NCBI GenBank assembly: GCA_041166385.1
Contig: JBEEFW010000038.1
Span: forward strand, 1-64,000
Source of the DNA: DASUCS01 sp041166385
GTDB lineage: Bacteria > Actinomycetota > Acidimicrobiia > Acidimicrobiales > JACDCH01
Direction of reading: 5' to 3'
DNA: 64,000 bases
The position numbers were made by a program, and so were the translations under genes. This document shows, piece after piece, positions 57,626-64,000 of the stretch. The notes beneath the pieces are model-generated. The model was given only the letters and a program-made list of their open reading frames with translations. It searched no databases and was not told the origin of the DNA. Positions within the stretch are counted from its first letter, which is position 1; each line of letters opens with the position of its first letter.

Positions 57626-58950
57626 GGTCCTGGAGGCTCGTGGCGCTCGGCGGGTTGGTCGTGTCGATGGCCGTTGCCAGCGCATGGCAGTCCGCAAACG
57701 CCGCGACCGTGAACTTCGGCAGCTACACGATCTCGTCGACGGCGCCCGGTTGGGAGATGTGGGAGGACTCGCCGAGCGCGAACGCTCATCCCGAGGGCGG
57801 AGGCCAAGCGCCGTACAGCACGTCGGCGCTCACCAGCGGCGGCAACGGCTACGGCCTGTCGAGCGTCGCATGGCCCGGTGCCACCGAAGCAAATGCCGAC
57901 AAAGTCGCGCTGCTGCTGTTTCCGTCATCGGTGGATGCCGGTCCGCCTGGTTCCCCACCGGTCATCCACGAGCCGATTCCCGATGCGGTTCGGCAACTCG
58001 CGTTCACGGCGTTGCCGCTCACCAGTTATCCGATCCGGGCCGAGGCTCGGACGGGCGAAGGCAGGCCCGACGGTTCCCTCGACGCGCAGGGGGCGACACT
58101 GAAGGCGCATGCCGATGCTGCGCTCGCGCAAGCAACCGCCACGATGAAGGCGGCGGAAGGTCAGGCCGGCTTCAGCTTCGGCAACGCCGAGACGGTGGCG
58201 AACTCGGTCCTCGCCGAAACGTCGGGCGCGGCCTCAGCGGACAGCAGGATCACCAAGATCGACATCGGTGGCGTGATCAAGATCGACTCGGTGACGAGCC
58301 ACGCCGAGGCCGCGACCGACGGCGTCGCCGCCGGCGCGCCAGCCGGCTCGACCGTCGTGCAGGGCATGACGATCGCCGGCCAGCCGGCGTACGTCGACGA
58401 GCAGGGCGTGCACATCGGCGCGCAGGGGCAGCCGGCGAACGCGATCATCAGCCAGATCGCCAACCAGGCGCTCAGCAACGGAGGCTTCTCGTTCTTCATC
58501 GCGCAGCCGCAGCAGGAGCAAAACGGGCCGACAGCGAGTTACACCGCGGGATCGCTGATCATCCAGTGGATGCCGCCCGGCAATCCGAGCCAGAACGTCT
58601 TCTTCATCGGCCTCGGCGGGTCACGCGTGTCGGTGACCGCGGCGCCTGGATCGAACTTCAGCGTGCCGACGACACCGTCGATCGCGCCGTTCTCATCGCC
58701 GTCCGCAGCACCGGCCGCGCCCGCCAGGCCCGGCATCACGTCGTCGCCCGCGACGTCGGCCAGCCCCGCGGCAGCCAAGGCACCGACGCCGTCGATTGCC
58801 GGGCGCCCGATCGCCGCGACCTTCGACGGTCTCGGCGGCCAAGTGGCCCTCGGTCTGATCGGAGCAGGCCTGATGTTCTTCGGATTCAGACGGGTCGCGG
58901 ACGACATCGTCGATCGCGGGCCCTCGTCCTGTCCTCTCGAAACGACGTAG
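57622..58950 (+). CDS. secreted/cell-surface protein with C-terminal membrane anchor
   Basis: A 442-residue exported protein: signal peptide ending about residue 28 (SANAATVNFG), a mixed beta/helical middle, a Pro/Ser/Ala-rich stalk at about 350-400, and a C-terminal hydrophobic segment (LGLIGAGLMFFGF) followed by charged residues. The layout suits a wall- or membrane-tethered protein. Its ATG overlaps the transporter stop (ATGA), linking it to the transport operon. Family not recognised. Confidence 0.72.
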   Translation: MRSWRLVALGGLVVSMAVASAWQSANAATVNFGSYTISSTAPGWEMWEDSPSANAHPEGGGQAPYSTSALTSGGNGYGLSSVAWPGATEANADKVALLLFPSSVDAGPPGSPPVIHEPIPDAVRQLAFTALPLTSYPIRAEARTGEGRPDGSLDAQGATLKAHADAALAQATATMKAAEGQAGFSFGNAETVANSVLAETSGAASADSRITKIDIGGVIKIDSVTSHAEAATDGVAAGAPAGSTVVQGMTIAGQPAYVDEQGVHIGAQGQPANAIISQIANQALSNGGFSFFIAQPQQEQNGPTASYTAGSLIIQWMPPGNPSQNVFFIGLGGSRVSVTAAPGSNFSVPTTPSIAPFSSPSAAPAAPARPGITSSPATSASPAAAKAPTPSIAGRPIAATFDGLGGQVALGLIGAGLMFFGFRRVADDIVDRGPSSCPLETT

Positions 58951-58964
58951 GCCGGAGCACCAGA

Positions 58965-59522
58965 ATGGCTGACATCACCATCGAACCAATCGACAGCGCG
59001 GCGCCGGTGGACCGAACGCCGCTGGCCGAGCGGCTCACGGCGCTCCGGCGCCGAACCGGCTTCGTCGTCACCGATCGCACGCTGTTGACCGTCGGTTCGA
59101 TCCTCATGCCGCTCGGCCTCGTGCTCGTGCTCCTCGCGTGGTACGGCGCGTCGCACACCACACGGATCTTCGAGCAGATCCCGTACATGATCTCAGGCGG
59201 CCTACTCGGCATCGTGCTCGTGATCGCCGGTGGGTTCTGCTACTTCGGCTTCTTCCTCGCACGCCTGTTGGCGACGTCACGCGAGATGCTCGACTCGCTG
59301 CTGCGGTTGGAGGAGCGCTTCGAGTCGATCGGACTCACCGCCGCGTCGCCCGTCGATCGCAGCGCCCGCCTCCCGTTGGTGGCGCTCGTCGCGACCAAGA
59401 CCGGAACGATGTACCACCGGCCCGAGTGCGCGGCAGTCGCCGGCCGTTCCCCCGCCGAGCTGCGCACCGTCCGCGCCACCGACGGCCTCACCCCGTGCAA
59501 GATGTGCATCCCGACGGACTGA
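58965..59522 (+). CDS. membrane protein with C-terminal Ada-like zinc/metal motif
   Basis: A 185-residue protein: two membrane helices (about 44-66 and 75-98), a short coiled segment (REMLDSLLRLEERFESIG), then a cytoplasmic module TGTMYHRPECAAVAG with later TPCKMCIPTD at the very end. The YHxxxC ... PCxxC spacing resembles the zinc-binding knuckle of Ada and of some nuclease tails, suggesting a metal or nucleic-acid contact. Follows the surface-protein gene by 14 bases. Confidence 0.75.
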   Translation: MADITIEPIDSAAPVDRTPLAERLTALRRRTGFVVTDRTLLTVGSILMPLGLVLVLLAWYGASHTTRIFEQIPYMISGGLLGIVLVIAGGFCYFGFFLARLLATSREMLDSLLRLEERFESIGLTAASPVDRSARLPLVALVATKTGTMYHRPECAAVAGRSPAELRTVRATDGLTPCKMCIPTD

Positions 59523-59523
59523 G

Positions 59524-60450
59524 CTAGTAGCCGGCGTCAAGGTCGACGATGCCGTCGAGGGGTTCGCCGGCTCGGAAGCGGCGCAGGTTCTCGACGAAGA
59601 GCTCGAGCGTGCGGGACATCGAGTCGGGTGAGCTCCACGAGATGTGGGCGCTGAGCCGCACCTTCGGGTGCACGAACAGTGGATGGCCCGCGGGCAGCGG
59701 TTCCGGCTCGACGGTGTCGAGCGACGCCATCGCCAGCTGTCCGGCGTCGAGTGCGGCGATCAACGCGTCCTGATCGACGAGCGAGCCGCGCGACACGTTC
59801 ACGAAGTGTGCGGTCGGCTTCATCGCTGCGAACTGCGCAGTGCTGAACAGATGACGAGTCTCGGGCGTGGCGGGCGCCGCGAGCACAACATGGTCGGAGG
59901 TCTCCAGTAGCGCTGGCAACGAGTCGATCATCGAGACACCGTCGAGCGGCGACGGTCCTGAGTGTCGTCGCACCGCTACCACCTGCATGTCGAAGGCCAG
60001 CGCTCGCTTGGCCACCTCCTGGCCGATGGCGCCGAGACCGACGAGCCCGAGCGTGCGCCCCTTCAAGCCGCCGAGCGCGGCGATGTTCCACTGCTCCGGT
60101 GGTTCGTGCAGCCACGACTGCGGCAGTTGCTTCTCGAACGCGAGCATGGTCGCCAGTACGAACTCGGCGATCGGGACGGCCGACGCGCCCCGCGAGCACG
60201 TGACGACGCACTCGCGAAGCCGGTCGAGCGGGATGCGGTCGACACCAGTGGCGAGCACGTGCACCCAGCGCACACCCATCTCGACGGCGCGGTCCAGCAC
60301 TTCGACGCGCGGCGCGAACGTGAGCAGCGCCTCGGCCGGCGGTGTCGCGTCGAGCACGGTCGAGAACGACTCGCCCGGCACCATCGACGTGAGCGCGCCC
60401 ACGAGCGCTTCGCCGAACTGTTCGTTCTCGATGAGGACGGGGCTCGGCAT
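59524..60450 (-). CDS. D-isomer-specific 2-hydroxyacid dehydrogenase
   Basis: A 308-residue NAD(P)-dependent dehydrogenase. The Rossmann motif is GLVGLGAIGQEVA; catalytic residues appear as Arg in NVSRGSLVDQ, Glu in DTVEPEPLP and His in LSAHISWSS. Reduces 2-oxoacids or oxidises D-2-hydroxyacids; exact substrate unknown. ATG start interlocks with the GNAT stop, so it is the last gene of the helD operon. Convergent with the preceding membrane protein. Confidence 0.9.
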   Translation of the reverse strand: MPSPVLIENEQFGEALVGALTSMVPGESFSTVLDATPPAEALLTFAPRVEVLDRAVEMGVRWVHVLATGVDRIPLDRLRECVVTCSRGASAVPIAEFVLATMLAFEKQLPQSWLHEPPEQWNIAALGGLKGRTLGLVGLGAIGQEVAKRALAFDMQVVAVRRHSGPSPLDGVSMIDSLPALLETSDHVVLAAPATPETRHLFSTAQFAAMKPTAHFVNVSRGSLVDQDALIAALDAGQLAMASLDTVEPEPLPAGHPLFVHPKVRLSAHISWSSPDSMSRTLELFVENLRRFRAGEPLDGIVDLDAGY

Positions 60451-60947
60451 CACAGTCTCCGGTACATGATCAGGAGGTCGACGTTGCCCTTGGTCGCGTG
60501 GCGAAAGCCTTCGGGGATCGTGCCGACGACGTCGAAGCCGAGCGATCGCCACAGCGCGACCGCCCCTTCGTTGGTCGCGACCACGGCGTTGAACTGCATG
60601 GCCAGATAGCCGAGCTCACGGGCTCGGTCGAGCACTGCTTCCGCCAGCAGTCGACCCATACCTCGCCCGGCGTTCGATGGGTCGACCATGAAGCTGGCGT
60701 TGGCCACGTGATCACCGAGGCCTAGCTGGTTCGGCTTGAGCGTCGCGGTCGCCACGATGCCGGCGTCTTCGTCGTCGACCACCCACACCTCGGCGGGCGG
60801 AGGCAGCATCCAGAACGAGCGGGCGTCGCCTTCCGACGTCGACGGTGACCACACATACGTCTCCCCCGCCTGCACGACCGCGTGCCAGATCGGCCAGATA
60901 CCCGACCAGTCGTCCGGCCGGGCGAGGCGCGTGACCGGTGACGTCAC
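60450..60947 (-). CDS. GNAT family N-acetyltransferase
   Basis: A 165-residue acetyl-CoA-dependent acyltransferase. The CoA-binding loop is NAGRGMGRLLAEAVL, with the preceding strand ANASFMVDP and the late ALWRSLGFDVVGTIPEGF typical of phosphinothricin-acetyltransferase-like members. Coupled to helD by ATGA. Substrate unknown. Confidence 0.9.
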   Translation of the reverse strand: MTSPVTRLARPDDWSGIWPIWHAVVQAGETYVWSPSTSEGDARSFWMLPPPAEVWVVDDEDAGIVATATLKPNQLGLGDHVANASFMVDPSNAGRGMGRLLAEAVLDRARELGYLAMQFNAVVATNEGAVALWRSLGFDVVGTIPEGFRHATKGNVDLLIMYRRL

Positions 60948-63106
60948 TCGTGCAGACAGTCGGGCAACGGGCGCGCGTGCACGAGCGCCAGCCGCTTGGT
61001 CGACCTCGTGAGCGCGACATACAACGCGCGCATGCCTTGCGCTTCCTCGTCGACGATGGCTGCCGGCTCGACGACGACGGTGGCGTCGAGCTCCAGACCT
61101 TTGCTGAGGCCGATAGGCACGATCGTGATGCGCTCGTCGAGACCGTTTCGGCTCGCCAAGCCGAACGGCACGCCTGCGGCGGTGAGGCCTGCGCTGACCT
61201 CGTCAATCAGTGCCGACGAGACGATGATGCCGACGTTCCCCGCGCCGACCTCGTCGAGCTCGACGAGTGACGCGGCGGCGACAGCCGCGCCGAGCCCGTC
61301 GGGCGAGTCGACGCCGACGAAGCGCGGCATCGTGCCCGCCTGACGGATCGAGCGCGGCGGCCGCAACTCCGGCGCAGCGGCGCGCAGCACACGGGCGGCC
61401 AGCTCCATGTTGGGCTCGGGGATGCGGTAGCCGATCGTGAGCTCGGCGCGACGGGCCGGACGGCGGTCGGGCAGGAGCGCCAGGATCTCTTCCCAGCTCG
61501 CGTGCGCCCATGCGCCGGTGGCTTGGGCGATGTCGCCGACGACGGTCATCGATCCGTTCAGCGATCGCCGGCCGAGCATTCGTAGTTGCATCGGCGACAA
61601 GTCCTGCGCCTCGTCGATCACGATGTGACCGTACGTGCGGACCTCGTCGTCGTCGGCGGTTCGGCCCTTGCGTCGCGGCCGGGCGCCGAGCAGTGCGCGC
61701 GCTTCGTCGAGCAGCGGGACGTCGTCGTTCGTGAACACGACCTCGTCGACGGAGTTCGACCGGACGCGGTAGAGCGCCTCGACTTCGGCGTCGTTGAACC
61801 GAGTGCCGGCCGCAGACTTCAGCAACGCGCGTGAGCCGAAAAGATCGTGCAGCAGTTGCGCCGGCGTCAGCACCGGCCACATCCAGTCGAGGGCCTCGCG
61901 CACGGCCTGCGCATTGCGCAGGCGCTCACGCACGGCGCCGGCCTCGGCGTCGTTCCGGCTCGAGCGGGCGAGCGCTTCGTACACGGCTTGTTCGACGAAG
62001 CGCCGCCCGGCGTTGTGCGTGCGCGCCCGCCGTCGAGCGTCCGAGACGATCGCGGCGCTGTCGGCCACGGTCACGTGCAACGTCTCGATGCCGAAGCCGA
62101 TGCGGAGGTCGTCGCGCAGCGGACGGCGACGATCGCGCACGGCGTTGGCGAGCATCTTCGCCATGCGCAGGTCGCCCTTGACGCGAGCCGTGGCCTGACC
62201 GTCGTTGCCCACGATGCTCATCGGATCGGCGAGCAGATCGGCGAGAACGACGAGCTCCACCCCCGCCTCGCCGAGCGACGGCAGCACCTGCTCGATGTAG
62301 CCGAGGAACAAGCGGTTGGGCCCGACGACGAGCACGCCTTGGCCCTCGAGCGGGAAGCGGTGCGTGTAGAGCAAGTACGCGGCGCGGTGGAGCGCGACGA
62401 CGGTCTTGCCCGTGCCCGGGCCGCCCTGCACGACGAGCACGCCGGGCAGCGCGCCGCGGATGATCTCGTCCTGCTCGCCCTGGATCGTGGCGACGATGTC
62501 AGTGAGGCGGCCGGTGCGGCCGAGCTCGAGCGACGCGATGAGGCCCTGCCGGCCGCTGACTTCGCTGAGCACGCTCCCGTTGAACGGCGTGCCGTCCGGC
62601 GCGGCACCGAGGCGTGTGGCGGCCTCGCCGAAGAACTCGTCTTCGATGCCGAGCAACTGGCGACCGCGGGCTGCGAAGTGCCGGCGGCGGTCGAGCCCCA
62701 TCGGGGCGCGGCCGGTGGCGCGATAGAAGGGCTCGGCGACAGGGGCTCGCCAGTCGACGACGATCGGTTCCTGACCCTCGTCGGCCACGGCGAGGCGCCC
62801 GATGTAGAAGGTGTCGCCGTTGTCCTGATCGGCCTCAGGGGCGCGGTCGATGCGGCCGAAGATGAGCGATGCGTCGCCGAGCTCGAGATCGCGGAGGCGT
62901 CCGACGATCGTGTCCCAGATGACGTCGCGCTCGAAGCGAGCCTGCTCGGTGCCGCCACGGCCGACTTCCACCATCGAGCCCAGGCTGGCGGCGCGGCGGC
63001 GAGCGGCCTCGAGGCACTCGTACGCGTAGTCGACGTAGGCCTGTTCGGCTTCGAGATCGGGATGGAGAGCCAACCGTCCGCGGTCCTTGTCCGGGGAACA
63101 GACCAT
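60944..63106 (-). CDS. helD: HelD-like RNA polymerase recycling ATPase / UvrD-like helicase
   Basis: A 720-residue SF1-type ATPase. It opens with a helical N-terminal region (LEAEQAYVDYAYECLEAARRR), as in HelD proteins that pry RNA polymerase off DNA. A domain with IVVDWRAPVAEPFYRA follows, then Walker A GGPGTGKT (about residue 230), DEAQDLSPMQ (Walker B) and GYRIPEPNMELA. The C-terminal VALTRSTKRLALVHA holds motif VI. The start at 63106 gives a family-like N-terminus; divergent from the EEP-family gene. Confidence 0.85.
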   Translation of the reverse strand: MVCSPDKDRGRLALHPDLEAEQAYVDYAYECLEAARRRAASLGSMVEVGRGGTEQARFERDVIWDTIVGRLRDLELGDASLIFGRIDRAPEADQDNGDTFYIGRLAVADEGQEPIVVDWRAPVAEPFYRATGRAPMGLDRRRHFAARGRQLLGIEDEFFGEAATRLGAAPDGTPFNGSVLSEVSGRQGLIASLELGRTGRLTDIVATIQGEQDEIIRGALPGVLVVQGGPGTGKTVVALHRAAYLLYTHRFPLEGQGVLVVGPNRLFLGYIEQVLPSLGEAGVELVVLADLLADPMSIVGNDGQATARVKGDLRMAKMLANAVRDRRRPLRDDLRIGFGIETLHVTVADSAAIVSDARRRARTHNAGRRFVEQAVYEALARSSRNDAEAGAVRERLRNAQAVREALDWMWPVLTPAQLLHDLFGSRALLKSAAGTRFNDAEVEALYRVRSNSVDEVVFTNDDVPLLDEARALLGARPRRKGRTADDDEVRTYGHIVIDEAQDLSPMQLRMLGRRSLNGSMTVVGDIAQATGAWAHASWEEILALLPDRRPARRAELTIGYRIPEPNMELAARVLRAAAPELRPPRSIRQAGTMPRFVGVDSPDGLGAAVAAASLVELDEVGAGNVGIIVSSALIDEVSAGLTAAGVPFGLASRNGLDERITIVPIGLSKGLELDATVVVEPAAIVDEEAQGMRALYVALTRSTKRLALVHARPLPDCLHE

Positions 63107-63137
63107 GCTATAGGTGACGGGGTACTCGGGAGGGCGG

Positions 63138-63947
63138 ATGGCGATCGAGAGCCGATTACGAGTGATGTCCTGGAACCTGTGGTGGCGGTTCGGGCCATGG
63201 GAGGAGCGGCTACCGGCCATCAGGGCGACGTTGGCGGCGGCCGATGCCGACGTCATCGGGTTGCAGGAGGTCTGGGACGACGGCGAGCGCAACCAGGCGG
63301 CTGAGCTGGCCGAGGAACTCGGCTACGAGCACGTGTATGCCAGCCGGGTCGACATCGACGGCGTGCAGCTCGGCAACGCCGTGCTGTCGCGCTGGCCGAT
63401 CGAGTTCCACGAGACGATGCCGCTGCCCGCGCCGCCGGGCTCGGAGGAGTTTCGGGTGTGCCTGCGCGCCGACATCGCCGGGCCGCGAGGCACCTTTCAG
63501 CTCTACACAACGCATCTGAACTGGCGGTTCGACCAGAGCCACGTGCGCCAGGAGCAGATTCGCACGATCGCTCGCTTCATCGACGATGGACCGGAGCGCA
63601 CCTACCCGCCGGTCTTGTGCGGCGACTTCAACGCGTCGCCCGACTCATACGAGATCTGGATGCTCACCGGACGCACGACCGTTCCGGTGTGGAAGCTCGT
63701 GTTCCATGACGCGTGGGAGGCGGCGATCGAGAAGAACGGTTCGTTCGACGGCATGACGTGGTCGAACGCGAACCCGTTCGCCGCGGACGGGTTCGAACCG
63801 AATCGCCGAATCGACTATGTGTTCGCGGGCTGGCCGAAGCAGGACGGCGCGGGGCACATCGTCAAATGCTCGGTCGTCGGCAAGGATCCGATCGACGGCA
63901 TCCACCCGAGCGACCACTACGCGGTCGTCGCCGAGCTGCGCTACTGA
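63138..63947 (+). CDS. endonuclease/exonuclease/phosphatase (EEP) family protein
   Basis: A 269-residue EEP-fold hydrolase. Active-site stretches in order: MSWNLWW, VIGLQEVWDD (metal-binding Glu), TTHLNWRFD, LCGDFNASPDS (Asp/Asn), RIDYVFAGW and the C-terminal SDHYAVVAEL (catalytic His). The substrate could be DNA, an inositol phosphate or another phosphodiester. The ATG at 63138 with GGGAGGG upstream is chosen over a GTG at 63114. Repeat family A copy 2 begins 10 bases after the stop. Confidence 0.88.
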   Translation: MAIESRLRVMSWNLWWRFGPWEERLPAIRATLAAADADVIGLQEVWDDGERNQAAELAEELGYEHVYASRVDIDGVQLGNAVLSRWPIEFHETMPLPAPPGSEEFRVCLRADIAGPRGTFQLYTTHLNWRFDQSHVRQEQIRTIARFIDDGPERTYPPVLCGDFNASPDSYEIWMLTGRTTVPVWKLVFHDAWEAAIEKNGSFDGMTWSNANPFAADGFEPNRRIDYVFAGWPKQDGAGHIVKCSVVGKDPIDGIHPSDHYAVVAELRY

Positions 63948-63957
63948 CAGAGCAAAT

Positions 63958-63997
63958 CCCACTCATACGTACACAGTTTTGTGTACGTATGAGTGGG
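63958..63997. repeat. palindromic repeat family A, copy 2
   Basis: Perfect 18-bp stem CCCACTCATACGTACACA (63958-63975) with complement at 63980-63997 around loop GTTT. Compared with copy 1 at 1751-1790, one base pair changes from A-T to G-C on both arms. The flank AAAT before the stem is shared, and here the stem could extend by AAT/ATT to the window edge. Confidence 0.85.
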
Positions 63998-64000
63998 ATT

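Noticed and set aside
57622..59522. 612-residue frame spanning 57684-59522 as one protein
   Set aside because: Its first two thirds are an out-of-frame shadow of the surface protein gene. Only the part from ATG 58965 has sensible helices and the Cys motif.

Overview
The window is GC-rich and densely packed with short gaps. Its gene set points to a heterotrophic actinobacterium, most likely of the class Acidimicrobiia or a relative. Supporting signs are a DUF5317 protein, a DUF6457 protein, an MptB-like mannosyltransferase, a HelD-type RNA polymerase recycling factor, an actinobacterial-type ValS, F420/PPOX-family oxidoreductases, and many GTG/TTG starts. Many first genes look leaderless: a TANNNT -10 box sits 6 to 9 bases before the start codon and no Shine-Dalgarno sequence is present. 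The taxonomy is an inference, because there is no rRNA here. I saw no tRNA, rRNA, CRISPR array, transposase or phage gene, so this reads as ordinary chromosome.

Layout. 1-6.7 kb: acyl-CoA carboxylase (cut by the window edge), enoyl-CoA hydratase, a glycoside hydrolase/glycosyltransferase divergent pair, and a zinc alcohol dehydrogenase. 6.9-12.2 kb: TetR regulator, then a zinc-type ABC importer (binding protein, ATPase, two permeases) divergent from its Fur-family regulator Zur. 12.2-20.4 kb: ABC1 kinase, methyltransferase, NarL-type two-component system with a two-gene ABC exporter, and membrane proteins. 20.4-28.1 kb: acyl-CoA dehydrogenase, MFS pump, cysS, P450 and valS. 28.0-31.0 kb: MscS channel, ferredoxin, mannosyltransferase. 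31.1-34.0 kb: four overlapping genes (thiolase-like, DUF35, signal-less binding protein, NTF2-like). 34.1-41.9 kb: amidohydrolase, catalase-like peroxidase, phosphodiesterase, then an aromatic-ring cleavage operon (TetR, FAH-type hydrolase, PPOX, extradiol dioxygenase, FAD hydroxylase). 41.9-46.4 kb: acyl-CoA synthetase and a set of small proteins. 46.4-49.4 kb: a molybdate cluster with its own HTH-TOBE regulator. 49.5-59.5 kb: patatin, a PhoP/PhoR-like two-component system with a PhoP-type box, and a branched-chain-amino-acid-type transporter in which two permeases and one ATPase are a single polypeptide. 59.5-64.0 kb: 2-hydroxyacid dehydrogenase, GNAT, HelD, and an EEP-family nuclease/phosphatase.

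How the parts work together. Much of the window serves fatty-acid, CoA-ester and aromatic catabolism: carboxylase, hydratase, acyl-CoA dehydrogenase, acyl-CoA synthetase, thiolase/DUF35 and the meta-cleavage operon. Around it are metal and oxyanion uptake (zinc, molybdate) and two signalling systems.

Most unusual content. Three families of short dispersed palindromes occur in two, three and two copies. In each family the stems differ between copies by base changes that are compensated on the other arm, while length and loop geometry are kept exactly. One copy lies in frame inside the MFS transporter gene. I do not recognise any of the three. Other notable items are the LivH-LivM-LivF fusion without a LivG gene nearby, a three-heptamer PhoP-like box, divergent gene pairs whose -10 elements share bases, and a ferredoxin with a CxxDxxC cluster motif.
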